Part shown: piece by piece, positions 23,353 through 35,079 of the stretch | How positions within the stretch are numbered: the stretch's first letter is position 1 | Layout: every line of letters starts with the position of its first letter | Assembly (NCBI GenBank): GCA_022749755.1 | Contig: CM040445.1 | Coordinates: 16,451,182-16,515,181, forward strand | DNA length: 64,000 nucleotides | Source of the DNA: Azadirachta indica | Taxonomy: Eukaryota; Streptophyta; Magnoliopsida; Sapindales; Meliaceae | Reading direction: 5' to 3' | The notes under the pieces: model-generated | Told to the model about the DNA's origin: nothing | What the model saw: only the letters and a program-made list of their open reading frames with translations | The model's database searches: none | Made by a program: the position numbers and the translations under genes

Positions 23353-26190
23353 ATGTGGAAAGACATTTTTGATATTGTTTGGAAAGTTGCCCAGTGTTTG
23401 GCTCCACCAGCAGGACGTGAAATTAATTATTTGCTGAACTACAAAAGCAACTTTGAGAAACTCCAGTTAGAACTCGAGAAACTGGAGAACGAAAGTACGA
23501 GTATGCAGGACAGGGTTAATGAAGCTAAAAGAAACAGGCAAAAGATTGAAAAGCGTGTTCAGAAGTGGCTGGAGTGTGTGAGCGAGATCATTGATGATGA
23601 CCCAGTGGAGGAATTTACTAGAAATGAAGATATAGCAACAACGAGGAGATGCTTCATAGGTTTGTGTCCTGATTTGCTGACGCGCTATCAACTTAGCAAG
23701 GAAGCAGTGAAGCAGCAAGATCGTCTTGTCAAGCTCTTGGAGGAAGCTGAGAGGTTTGATAGTATTTCCTTCCCTGTCATTCAACAGAATCCACTCCCGT
23801 CTAACAAAGACTATGTGCCTTTCCACTCTCAAAGTTGCGCTTTAACGAAGATATTTAGCGCTTTCGGAAATCCTGATTTAAACATGATTGGGATATATGG
23901 CATGGGTGGTATCGGCAAGACCACATTAGCGAAGGAAGTTGCTAAGCAAGCAAAGGAAGAAAAGCTCTTTGATCGGGTTTTCTTTGTGGAGGTATCCCAA
24001 CCTCCAAAAGTAGAGGAGATCCGAAAGAAAATTGCAGATAGTTTGGGTCTGACTTTGCATGACGAAAGTGACACAGGAGGGGCAGAAAAGCTTGCTAGGA
24101 AATTGAGGGAGGTGCCGAGGATCCTTATAATTTTAGATAATATTTGGGCAAGGCTTGATTTGGACGCCATAGGAATTCCAGTGGGAGATGATCATAAGGG
24201 ATGTAAAATATTGCTGACAGCAAGAAGTCTTGATGTGTTGCTAAGAAAGATGGATTCTCAGCTGAACGTGCCCGTTGACCTCTTGGATGAGAAAGATGCT
24301 TGGAGTTTATTAAAAAGAATGTCGGGTGATTATATTGAAAGTGACGAGTTCAAATCTATAGCAACAGATGTAGCGAAGGAATGCGCTGGTTTGCCCCTTT
24401 CCATTGTAACCATGGGGAGGGCATTAAGAGCGAAGACATCAAATCAGTGGAAAGATGCTTTGCGAAGACTAAGAACACCTACCTCGGGAGATGTACTAAG
24501 GGAAAAAGCACATTCAGCTATAGAGTTCAGTTACGATCTTTTGGAAAGCTTGGAACTAGAGAAAACCTTTTTGCTAATAGGATATTCCGGCATCACATTA
24601 TTTGACGACTTGCTAATGTATGGGGTTGGTTTGGGATTGTTTAAAGACATGAAGATGGAAGATGCACGAGATCGAGTGTGTACATTGGTCCATGAACTCA
24701 GGGATTCTTGTATGCTGCTCGATGATAAAGAAAATGTTGAAGATTTTATTATGCATGACGTTGTTCGTGAGGTTGCCATATCAATTGCATCTGAAGATCG
24801 ACGCCTATTTAGGCTGACAGATCAGCAGGATAATCAATGGAAATGGCCAAATAAGTATACAGCAAAAAATTACAGATCAATTGTTTTAACTGATGCCGAG
24901 ATTCACGAGCTTCCGGAAGTGCTGGAATGTCCAAAACTAAAGCTTTTCTCCATACGTGCTCGGGATTCTTCCTTAAAAATTTCAGACATTTTTTTTGAAG
25001 TGGTGAGAGAGCTCAGAGTACTAGACTTGACTTATATGGATTTATCTTCACTGCCATCATCGCTTGGTCTCCTGAAAGACCTTCGAACTTTATGCTTATA
25101 CTGCTGCAAACTGGACAACATAGCTGTTGTTGGAGCCTTGGAGAAACTGGAAATTCTCTTTATACAGCGTTCTGATATTAAGCAGTTGCCAGTGGAAGTC
25201 AGACAGTTGACTAGATTACGGTCGCTTGAGTTGAGAGATTGTTTCGAACTAGAAGTTATCCCACCAAATGTTATATCACATTTGTCCAATTTAGAAGAAC
25301 TACGTACAGGTAGCTTTGCTGAATGGGAGGTGGAAGGGAACACTGAAAGAAGAAATGCTAGCCTCGATGAATTGACGCATTTGCCTAGGCTGACCGCACT
25401 GCAAATATGTATCAAAGACGCGAATACTCTGCCAAGAGACTTGTTCTTCAAAAGATTGGAAAGGTACAAAATTTTGATCATAAGAGATCCCTGGTTTTTG
25501 GAATATACATCAGAGAAAACACCGCCTGAGATTTCTAGACAATTCAAACTTGAGCTCACCGATACCAATGTTAGTTTGAAGGACGGACATATCATGCAAT
25601 TGAGAGGAATTGAAGACCTATGCGTGGATGGATTGCAAGACATGAGGAATGTTCTTTATGGATTAGACAGAGAAGGGTTTCCACAACTGAAGTATCTTGA
25701 GGTAGGAAATAATCCCAACCTTTTGTGTATCGTTGACTCGATGGAGGATGTCCCTCATAATGCCTCTGCCTTCCCCCTCTTAGAGTCATTATTTCTTATA
25801 AATCTACCGAACATGGAGAAAATAAGTTGTGGCCAACTAGCTTTCGAATCGTTTTGCAAATTGAGGAAGATAAAAGTGTTCGACTGTGGTAAATTAAAAA
25901 GTATATTTTCATTCTCCATTGCTGGACGACTTCTACAACTCCGATCAATTGAAGTGTTTCGATGCCAGAATATGGAACAGATTTTTGCCATTGGAAGTGA
26001 AGACGATTCAAGCGACAATAATACTGGAGGGATTAACATCATTGAATTTGGGCAGTTACGCTCACTTATACTCCGTTGTCTTCCACAACTCACAAGCTTT
26101 TGCTCCATATCAGAAACAGCTGGTACGTGCTCAAACGAAATCATTTTGGCGGACTATGTCGATATTCCTAATACACTTTTTAACAAGAAG
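23353..26190 (+). CDS. CNL gene 1 exon 1 (CC, NB-ARC, first LRRs)
   Basis: 946 codons, fully open. The Trp of LDNIW marks a non-TIR NB-ARC. The second kinase-2 Asp is Asn (gene 2 has LDDIW). The LRR part starts after about residue 530 with LHELPEVLECPKL-like motifs (VFSIRA type). The true end is AAG|GTCGGT at 26190; reading on into the intron gives a stop at 26230. Confidence 0.9.
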
Positions 26191-29100
26191 GTCGGTTATC
26201 TTATTCTCTATCTCTCTGATGTTATTTGCTGAGAAATTCATTCTCAGAGAAAAAGAAAATTTATTCTTTAAGTGGCTTGGATTTCAAACGTGGTTTTTCT
26301 AGGTGCTATATATATACATATGTTTTGATCATTTTTTTTGTTTGAAATTAGTAACATTTCGGCTATTACAAATTTACCATTTTTTTGATATATATGAAAG
26401 ATAGAATAAGAGTACATATAACCAGCTAGAAGTCGATCTGTGAGCAGGTTGCATTACCAGAATTGGAAGTCTTGGAGCTATATGAAAAACAAAATTGAAA
26501 GCATTTGGCAAAACCAAGCTGTGGCCATGTCTTGTGGCATTCAAAATTTAACACGCCTGATCATAAGTAGCTGTAAAAATTTACGTTGTCTATTCTCATC
26601 TTCTATTGCTACCAGCTTTGTTCAACTACAATATTTGCAAATATGCCAATGCCCGGCCGTAGAAGAGATGGTAATCGACGACCACCGATTGAGAGAAGAA
26701 GAAAGGAAAAATGTAGTATTCCCTCAATTAGTACTTCTGAAGATGGAAACTCTTCAAAATCTCACAAAATTCTGCTCAAGTGACTATATTGAATTTCCAT
26801 CCTTGAAGACATTGGAGATAAAGGACTGTCCTAAATTTAAGGGATTCATGGTGAAAAATAATATAAGCACAGACTTCACAGAGATTCCTTTATTCAATGA
26901 AAAGGTACACAAAAAAAGACTTTAATTCCTGTAATTTTATATTTCCAATGTCTTCTAATTCTTTTCCAATAGATTAATTTCTTTAAGTTAAGTTTTTATT
27001 TCAAATGCCTTAATTATCATATATAATTAGAGCTAGCTCGTAAATGATATTATCACTTAAATGACATGAGCACTGCAGGTTGCATTTCCAAGCTTAGAGT
27101 CGCTATCTATCAGGGATTGTGGTTCATTAGAAGCAATATTTGATCTGGAGGGGCCAAATTTTGAGGATCAACTTAGCGCAATAACTCACTTGAGTGAATT
27201 GAAAATTGTTGGTCTACCAAAATTGAAGCATATATGGAAAAAAGACCCTCAAAATTTTCTCTGTTTTCAGAACCTGAGAATGGTGACACTTTATGGATGT
27301 GAGAGACTGAAAAATGTCTTTCCAGCGTCCATTGCTGGTAGCCTTTTACAGTTGAAAAGTCTTAATATAAGTGGATGTGGGGTGGAAGAGATTGTTTTTG
27401 CTTATGAGGGAGGAGCAGAAACAAACACTAGGTTTGTCTTTCCAAAGGTAACCTCTCTTGAGCTACATGATCTGCCAAAATTTACATCGTTTTATCCTGA
27501 AATACATACCACAGAATGGCCGGCATTAAAGAGGCTGGTAGTGAGTGGATGGGAGACGGTAAAGATATTCAATTCAGAATTTCACAGCTCCCAGGAGGGA
27601 CAACTTCATCTAAGAGCACAACCCCAGTTCTTGGTTGAACAGGTATAAGACTCATTTCCTTTCTTTTTCTGGTGCTATTAATTTTCTTAAAGATTTATTA
27701 GTTTATTAGTTGTAGTGGGAGCTTCAAATAAATTAAAAAGCAAGCTTAGTTTAATCAACCTGTTTGTTTGAGCTCGACTCAGAAAGTGATCATTAGGATA
27801 CTGATCATCGAATGTTGGATTTAATTATTATTTCTTTTCTGCAATATATGAAGCAGAGCACCTTTGTTCTCTTCTTGTTAAAACATATCAAGATCAATTG
27901 TTTTCGGATCTGATGAATAGGGCAAATATCTCATGCATACTTCCATCAATTCATCATTTGATTCATTTTTTAATTTCTATTTACTTAATTTACTTTGTGT
28001 GAAGGAAAAGCTGACTCCATGTTGCATTTTTTTTCTAATTGGTTACCAGGTTTTCCCTAATTTGGAAGAATTAATTGTAAAAGGAAAGGGCATAGCAACG
28101 ATGTGGCAGTTTCCAGAACACCTCCTCTGTAAACTTAAATTTCTTCATTTCGTGTTCGATAAGTCTGCTGTTTTCTCATCACTTGACTTCCTCCAGAGAT
28201 TCCAAAGAATCAAAATGCTCAAAATAGGAGGAGGTATTCAGTTTGAATCAAATGAAGAGGTTGAAAATGGGATATCAGCTTGGATAACGTATCTAAATGA
28301 GTGTTCTAATGTGAAGCACCTTTTGGAAAAAGAGACAAATATGGACCATTTGGTTCATTTACAGTTAGGAGCCTGTCACAATTTGGTTAATCTAGTGCCA
28401 TCCTCAACATCCTTTCAAAACCTAATAACATTGAGATTAACCTATTGTGACAAATTGACAAACATAGTAACATCCTCAACAGCGAAGAGTTTGGTGCGAT
28501 TAAGAAGAATGAGTTTATTTGAATGCAATATGATAACTGAAGTAATAGCAAATGATGGAGATGGAGCAAAAGATGAAATTGTTTTCAGCGAATTGAAGGA
28601 TTTGTCTCTAACTTGTCTAAAAAGTCTCACAAGTTTTTGCTCTGGCAACTGCACCGTCCGTTTTCCATATTTAGAAGAAGTACTGGTGATTGAATGCCCC
28701 AAGATGAACATCTTCTCTAGAGGAGTCTTAAGCACACCCAATTTGGAGAAAGTAAAGATAGACTGGCACGATGAAGTTGGGTATTGGAAAGGCGATCTTA
28801 ATACAACCATACAACAGTTACACGAAGAAACGGTGCGTATTAATTTTCTAAGTTCTGAAACAGAGACATTCACTTCAGCCAAAATCAGATATAGAAAAGA
28901 GAAAATCTGGCAATCCTTTCCACCTCTTTTGAAACTTTTGCCCTCTCTAAGGCATAAGAATGAATAAAATTTCTTTTAGCATTCTCTAAAGCATAAATGT
29001 GTTATTTGTATCAAATTATACTAATTATACTGTGGTATGGTCAAGTTTTGTTTTGATTCTATAATTGCAAGACTATGTTATTGGTATTAAATTAATTTAA

Positions 29101-29580
29101 GCCAGATATAGTTCAAATCTAAGTAGTTTATATGCTATCTGATGTAGGTTATTGGTACAAATCAGGAAGAGGATGAAGAAGAGTATGACACACAGACTGA
29201 TGATGAGGAAGAAGATGCAGAAGGCAGTGGTAACGTGGTAAGTGATTCGGGAAGTTTTGATTCTTGTGCTGACTTTATGCTGAAATTTCTTCTATATTTG
29301 ATCACTTCATTTGTTAAAACAATCCAGTGCCATCTTCAGCATCTTTTATAAATCTAATATATTTTGGAAACATATATGGTTTCGCAGAAAATTGATAAAT
29401 AGAAGCTAGGTTAAGCAGCTTAATTGTAAGAAAAATATACCAAGAAGAATAAATTTCCCATGGTTTCTGCCAATCCTTCTTTCACCTTCAACATATATGC
29501 TTTTGCTTCTTTGTTTATAGGAGAAAGGGGAGAGTTCTGAACAAGGTTCAAAGCAACCTTCTATGCAGCATCTGGAATAA
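23353..29580 (+). CDS. CNL gene 1: CC-NBS-LRR disease resistance protein (At4g27190/RPS5-like), exon 2 frameshifted
   Basis: Predicted intracellular immune receptor: the family senses pathogen effectors and switches by ADP/ATP exchange in the NB-ARC domain. Exons: 23353-26190, 26448-26904, 27079-27642, 28050-28832, 29148-29237, 29521-29580; all junctions are phase 0 with GT-AG introns. The start aligns with gene 2. An N-terminal coiled coil (about 1-160) precedes NB-ARC: P-loop GMGGIGKTT (183-191), kinase-2 LDNIW (Asp262, Asn263), LLTARS, CAGLPLS and MHD at 467. Leucine-rich repeats then fill all further exons, followed by an acidic tail. Exon 2 has one extra A near 26482 relative to gene 2, giving an early stop. 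An alternative acceptor at 26459/26460 would restore the frame and give about 1592 residues. So it is either functional through that acceptor or a recent pseudogene. Confidence 0.88.
23899..23921 (+). promoter_or_regulatory. Possible miR482/miR2118 target in P-loop codons (gene 1)
   Basis: The P-loop coding sequence GGCATGGGTGGTATCGGCAA fits the site class known to be targeted by miR482/2118 in many plant NBS-LRR genes. Inferred from position and consensus; the miRNA itself is not in the window. Confidence 0.35.
26448..26904 (+). CDS. CNL gene 1 exon 2 (LRR), with +1 frameshift
   Basis: The conserved acceptor TGAGCAG|GTTGCATTACC corresponds to gene 2 exon 2. Reading from it, codon 17 is TGA because the run GAAAAAC has one A more than the gene 2 equivalent. 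From 26461 (acceptor TTACCAG) the frame is open to the donor AAAAG|GTACAC at 26904, encoding LRRs with the SSCKNLRCLFSSSIATS pattern of this family and ending FNEK. Confidence 0.75.
27079..27642 (+). CDS. CNL gene 1 exon 3 (LRR)
   Basis: 188 codons, phase 0 at both ends: CACTGCAG|GTTGCATTTCC to GAACAG|GTATAAGA. Encodes VAFPSLESLSI… and LPKLKHIWKKDPQNF repeats typical of the C-terminal LRRs of At4g27190-like proteins. Confidence 0.85.
28050..28832 (+). CDS. CNL gene 1 exon 4 (LRR)
   Basis: 261 codons from TTACCAG|GTTTTCCC to GAAACG|GTGCGT. LRR repeats of the form CHNLVNLVPSSTSFQNL and CDKLTNIVTSSTAKSL. If the weak donor at 28833 is not used, the frame runs on to a stop at 28965-28967, giving a protein without the acidic tail. 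Confidence 0.75.
29148..29237 (+). CDS. CNL gene 1 exon 5 (acidic tail)
   Basis: Thirty codons between GATGTAG|GTTATTGG and AACGTG|GTAAGTG (a near-perfect donor), phase 0. The product is rich in Asp/Glu (EEDEEEYDTQTDDEEEDAEG). No known domain. The equivalent in gene 2 has lost its acceptor and frame. Confidence 0.65.
29521..29580 (+). CDS. CNL gene 1 exon 6 (terminal)
   Basis: Acceptor TTGTTTATAG|GAGAAAGG, then 19 codons of polar residues (EKGESSEQGSKQPSMQHLE) and TAA. Phase 0 with exon 5. The frame fit and clean splice signals support it; no similarity known. Confidence 0.6.
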   Translation, partial: EKGESSEQGSKQPSMQHLE

Positions 29581-30060
29581 GGCCATTTTTTCCTGGTTAA
29601 TTTGGCAAAAATTGGCTGCAGCTAATGTTAAAATCAGATGGTGAGAGAGCCTTCTGTTTCTATTTTGGTTCTTCTGGCTTGGCTTAATTTGCTTGATTGC
29701 CACTTCTGCTTTTGTAGTGTTGCAACAAAACAGTACTTACAAGTTTCTTTCACTCGATACCATTTCAGGTTTAATGGATGGCAGTCAGATCTCCAATCTT
29801 GTTGTTTCAGTACGCTTGATTTATTATTTGCCTCCTATGATTCAATTTGCCGGAACCCAAAAGAGTGTTTTAAATTGCCTAAACTGGAGATTTTTGAATC
29901 ATGTGTTTTCTCTGCTTGCATTTTGTATAATGGATTTCTGGGTTTTTTCTTTTATTTTATTTTTTCTTTAATGAATTTTGATTATGATGAAATTGTCTCA
30001 TTGAAAGATTCTGTAATATGCCCTTTGGAGTCTTATGAATGAAAAACAGAAGTTAGGTGG
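29581..30060 (+). other. 3' UTR and immediate downstream region of gene 1
   Basis: Matches 44510-44980 after gene 2 (TGGTGAGAGAGCCTTCT, GTTTAATGGATGGC). The open frames here do not keep the same frame between copies, so I regard this as transcribed non-coding or flank sequence. Confidence 0.5.
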
Positions 30061-31824
30061 AGCAAGCATATAAGATTTTGATTATCCCAGATGATGTCAT
30101 TGAACTTGATTTGCCTGGTGGCTTTTGATTATTTGAATCGTTAGACTGTCGAAGCATTTTGATAATAATAATATGCTTTAATCCCTTATCCTTTTTAACG
30201 TCAAAAATTGAATCATTAAACTTCATCATCTCTATGTTTAAAGTTATTTTCTTAAAAATTATTTGTTATTTTTTATTATTTTAAAAACATAGTTTAACAT
30301 TCTACCAATTAAAATTTACTTCTTTCAAAAACAAAACGATATTTAAAAATATAACAAAATAAAGTTGATGCAATTGATACATGAAAATATGATAAAATCT
30401 ACACTTATGAGTATAAAATATTTATGTATCTTTTTCTCTATTTCAGTTATCAAAAAGTTATAAAAATAACTAAAATACATAGAAAAATTGATATAAGAAA
30501 AAAATTATCTTAAATTCAAAAGGTGCTCTATCTTTGTGCAATAAACTAAGAAAATAATGTACTTAACATCGATATATTTATTTATATTTTGAAAAAAATT
30601 AATATTTTATTTAATATTATATATAAAACGTAATAATATTTTAATTATTTTTATCTTCCTATATCCCTTATTTTTTTTAATATATTAATTTTAGTTCAAT
30701 TATATAATTTGCCAACATTCAAGCTCAATTTGTTTCAATTTTTCCAAAAACTTCTTCAAAATAGGCCGAATCTAGCTATTTCTTTAAAATATTCTATTAT
30801 AAAGTGCATTATATAAGATTAAAAAGAGCTAACTCAAATGGACTTAACAATGCGTAGTATCAATCAAGGCTTTCAAGATCATTTTCTTCTCCGATTCTTT
30901 TTCATCAAATCAGGATATAAACTAATAATTTCAATATATATTTTCTAAAAAAAACACTCTGAAATACTCACCAACAAAAATAGAGAAGAGCATTAAGGTG
31001 GCTCTGGATTCTCAAACTAAATTAATTTTTATGATAACGGAAGCTTTCAAGTTTCAAAAAATCAGAATGGAGATCATTGAACCCTCCATCAAAAATATTT
31101 TATGACAAATAGGATACCTAAAAAGATGTTTAGTATACGTATAAGAGCTAACTATTCTCAATCTTGTTCTCTTTCTTCGCATTTTTCTGAATCTTGTAGT
31201 TTTCAAGTGTTACATATCCTACTAAAATTTTAAAGAGTCAAACTATTTTCATTTGTTGTTATGGTAAATAAAAAAAAAAATAGTCTTCTATTGTTAACCT
31301 GGATGCTATATTTTGTGTCATTTTAATTTAGTTGAGGTTGTTACAATGGCTATATAATAAGATATAGAAGTATCAGTTGGTTTAAATTTTTGTGATGAAT
31401 TAATAATAGTTTTTGTTTTGTTATTTTCTGAATCATCCCCTCTCACTATTTAGCATTATTAATTTTTTTTTGTTTTAATTAATTTTGTATTATTTGGCAT
31501 TGATTTTTCAATTTTTTAGAAAATATTTATTTTTCATTTTGTTAGAAAAAGTATATATTCCTTTTTCATAGTGAGGTAGGGGTGAGGTGGATAATTTTTG
31601 TTGTACTATTTAGCTTAACGTGGCTTGAACTTATAGACCTATAATTAATTATTTTGAAAATTGTAATATTTATTAATGTTGTTTGAATCTAGCTTATAGA
31701 TTATAAAATATAGAATAATAACTTCAATATATATTTTTTTAAAAACACTATAGAATACGCATCGACAAAAGCAGAGAAAAGTATTAATATGACTCAATAT
31801 TCTAACTACATTAATTTTTTTCAT

Positions 31825-32516
31825 GGAGTTTACCCTCTTCTTATAGTGATAACTTTTATTTTACCTCCTAAATTTATTATAAGTCATTAATCTATTCTCA
31901 ATCCATTAAGTTAGACTATTAAAATTAACTGTTGACCTAAGTTAATTGATAAAAAGATTGTAATATCTTTTATAATAGTTAATATATGTAAAATTACATA
32001 ATTAACCAAAAAAAAAAGAAAAAGAATCGAGAGAGTACAAGGAGAGGAAAAAAAATAGAGAGAGAAGAAGATGAAGAAAAGAAAAAAAGAAAAAGAATCA
32101 AGAGAAGAGAAGAAGAAGAAAACAAAAAAAGAAAAAGAAAGAGAGCAGAAGAGGAAAAGGAATAGAGAGAGAAGAAGAAGAAAAGGAGGAGGAGGAATAA
32201 AGGGAGAAGAAGAAGAAAGAAGGAAAAAAAAAGAATAAAATAGTGATAGAAAGGAACCAAGGTTTAAGGAAGAAGAAGGAATAGGTAAAAAAATTATTTT
32301 TTATTAATTTTAAATTTAAATTTTAGTTTTAACCTTTGAGGAAAGAGAATAATTATTTTTTATTAATTTTATAATTATAAATTATAATTTTATCTTTTGA
32401 GGTGTTAATTTCAACAGTCAAATTTAATAAATCGAGAACAAGTTGATAACTTTTAATAAATTTAAAGGTAAAATAAAGATTGTCAATATATAAATGAGGT
32501 GAATTAAAGATTATCC
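31825..32516. mobile_element. Non-autonomous TIR element with purine-rich core
   Basis: Termini of about 100 bp are inverted copies (left CTTTTATTTTACCTCCTAAA; right, reversed, CTTTATTTTACCTTTAAA). Flanked by TTTTTCAT (31817-31824) and TTTATCAT (32517-32524), 7 of 8 bases matching. Paralogous empty sites at 31030 and 48200 read continuously across the junction. Inside, 32008-32290 is an almost pure A/G tract on the + strand. Confidence 0.65.
32008..32290 (+). repeat. Polypurine low-complexity tract
   Basis: About 280 bp of GAAGAA/GAGAGA/AAAAAG with very few pyrimidines. The long minus-strand frame here (Ser/Phe/Leu only) is an artefact of composition. Confidence 0.85.
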
Positions 32517-32763
32517 TTTATCATAACGAAACCTTTCAATTTTTAGAAATCGGAATAAGATCACTAGTCACCCTTTCATCAAAAATATTTTCTAAAAATA
32601 AAATACCTATGAAAATGTTTATTATATATAAGAGCTCATTATTCTCAATCTTGTTCTCTTCCTTTAAATTTTCTTTCATCTTGTAGTTTTGAAGTATTAT
32701 GTAGTTATTGAAATTTTAAAGAGTTAAAGTAGTTGAATTGTATTTTTATTTGTTTGGTTCAAG

Positions 32764-33783
32764 GCAAATGACATCCGTCTCCCATTTTATTGTCTAAATG
32801 ACATTAATACTCTCACAAATAATTGTTAAACACACTCCTTTCGTCAACTTATTCTATAAATATTAACTTTTGAGTCATATTGATTAGTTTAAGTACAAAA
32901 GTATCCCTTTAACCTTATTTAACTAATATAATGATATAAATAATCTTCTTTATAGGTTTTAGTTCATCTTTTAGTTAAATAAAATTTATATGTCAAGACA
33001 ATTTTATTTTAATTAAAAAAAGTAAAAGTTTAATTTATTTTCAATTTTTTTATTTCTTATTTTAAAGTTTCCAACTTTCTATTTTTGATTTTAAAGTTTT
33101 CACTTTTTTATTCATTTTTTATTTTTAATTTGTCACCTAAATCCATAATTGAAAAAACACTAATATATTAGCAATCAATAATCATAAATTCACTAAGTAA
33201 CAAGAAATTAAAAATAATGATATTTGTTGAAAGAAAATTGAATAAATGTTGAAAAATTTCACCTTAAATATAAATATATCATTATTTTTAATTATTTTTA
33301 TATTGTTTGACTATTTTTCTTGTCACTTAGTAAATTTATAATTATTATTTCTTAATATACGAGTATTGTCTCAGTTATGGATTAGAGTAAAAAAAAAAAG
33401 TGAAAAATTTAAAATCAAAAATAGAAAAAGTTGAAAACTTTAAAATAAAAATAAAAAAGAAAGATAGAAATCTTAAAATAAAAAAAAAATAGAATTGAAA
33501 ATGAATTAAAATTTTACTTTTTTTAATTGAAATAAAATTGTTTTCACATAACTAATTTATTTAATTAAAAAATGACTAAAAACTATAAAGAAGGTTATTT
33601 ATGTCATTATATTGATGAAATAAGTGTTATAAAGGTATTTTTGTCATTCAACAAAACAACACGAGTCAAAAGTTAATAATAACGGAAAAAATTGATGGAA
33701 GGGTGTGTTTAGCAATTAGTTTTGAAGTGAGAGTATAGGTGTTATTTTGACAATAAAGTGGGAGTTTAGATATCATTTATTTT
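32764..33783. mobile_element. Non-autonomous TIR element, about 1.0 kb
   Basis: The left end (AAATGACATCCGTCTCCCAT, TTTATTGTC, CTCTCACAAATAATTG) is the inverted copy of 33690-33770. Internal sequences at 32940-33100 and 33430-33610 are also inverted copies of each other, so nearly the whole element could fold back. The empty site exists at 31235-31275 and 48410-48445. The target duplication is not clear. Confidence 0.65.
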
Positions 33784-34449
33784 TTAATTAAGGTTATTAT
33801 GATAAATAAAAAAAAGTAGTCTTCTCATGTTAACTTGGATTCTATATTTTGTCTCGTTTTAGTTTAATAGAGGGTGTTAGTTGGGGAGATTAATTATAAT
33901 TCAACATCAGAGTTGACGAGGTAAAAGTTTGAATCATTTTTGTTATAATTTTCTCTTTTCACCAGAGTTCCAATAAAAGTAAAAGAACCAATCCTTCATA
34001 CGAACATAGTGATATCAAAGCACAGACATGAATTCGCAAGTGAAAAAAGATAACTGAAGTGTATAAGCTCTTATACATTTTAATGCTTTCTCTCTAACAC
34101 TTTTTAATACCATTACAGCACTTGAAGTGCTATTTTAATTAGTATCTAATTATATACTAATTTAAAACTCACTCTTAATGCTCAATAATTTTGATAAGCA
34201 CCTTTCATACTTATATTTCACAATTTAGTTAGCATGGCCAAACGGAGTCTTAATTCAATATACTAGTAATTAGTGGTGCTACTAATGTATGTTGATTGTG
34301 TAGGTGAATTGATTTGAATCTAATACCAACTAATGTTTTGATATCTGCTTTATTATATTTCAAATGATATATTTTGAGGTTTGTGGGTTTGACTATTGTT
34401 ACAATCACCAGATTTAACTGTAAATGTTTGCATTAAGATAGGTTCTAGA

Positions 34450-34478
34450 ATTCTCAAGGACATTGGCCCTAAGTCCTA
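34450..34478 (+). pseudogene. Remnant of the eIF5A pseudogene tail
   Basis: CTCAAGGACATTGGCCCTAA encodes LKDIGPK, the C-terminus of plant eIF5A. It stands where unit 2 has a longer eIF5A pseudogene (49162-49607), so in unit 1 almost all of it was deleted. Confidence 0.6.
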
Positions 34479-35079
34479 TTTTCACTTTTTCTCATGATTT
34501 TTTTTTTCTTTTGTGTCCCATCTCATCTCTTTTCCAACCAAAAGAAAGGGAGAAAAAAAAATTATCCTCTAAAATTTTCCTTAAATGTTCTTACCAGTGA
34601 TGATTTTTCAGTGTTATTGTTGCTTGCAATATGTGTCACAGTTTATGGATTTCAAATTTTTGCGATGAATTAAAATTGTTTTTGTTTTTTCATTTTATGG
34701 ATTGTTCCCTCCCATTTTTTAGCATCATTTTCTTTTGTTTTACTTAATTTTGCATTATTTGGTATTGTTTTTCAGTTTGTTAGGTAAAGTTTATATTCTG
34801 TTTATATTAAAATTGAGTTCTTTTAATCAAATATTGCATGATCTTGGTACAATATCTTTTGTTTTGGCTTTCGTTACAATTTATGTTTACATCAAAATGC
34901 TTTTTCATATTAAAGAAGTAGTTGAAGATTATTGTTTAAATATACATTTATCAAATTATTTAAAATATGTATTTATGTAATTATGAACAAAAAACCTTTG
35001 TGCATAATACTAATTCTTGAAATCAATTCGAATGACAGTTAATTAAATATGGATAAATTCAAGTTAATTATTGGAAAAT

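Noticed and set aside
25032..25643. Long minus-strand frames under the NBS-LRR exons (also 39852-40463)
   Set aside because: They are shadows of the conserved + strand coding sequence, with no independent motif.
26193..26302. Reading frames running past exon 1 into intron 1 (ending near 26232 and 26302)
   Set aside because: Both genes have AAG|GTCGGT here and a matching acceptor; the tails differ between copies.
29638..30042. 134-codon frame after gene 1
   Set aside because: The paralogous region after gene 2 does not keep this frame; it is 3' UTR or flank.
31994..32260. Minus-strand frame of Phe/Leu/Ser only
   Set aside because: It is the complement of a polypurine tract.
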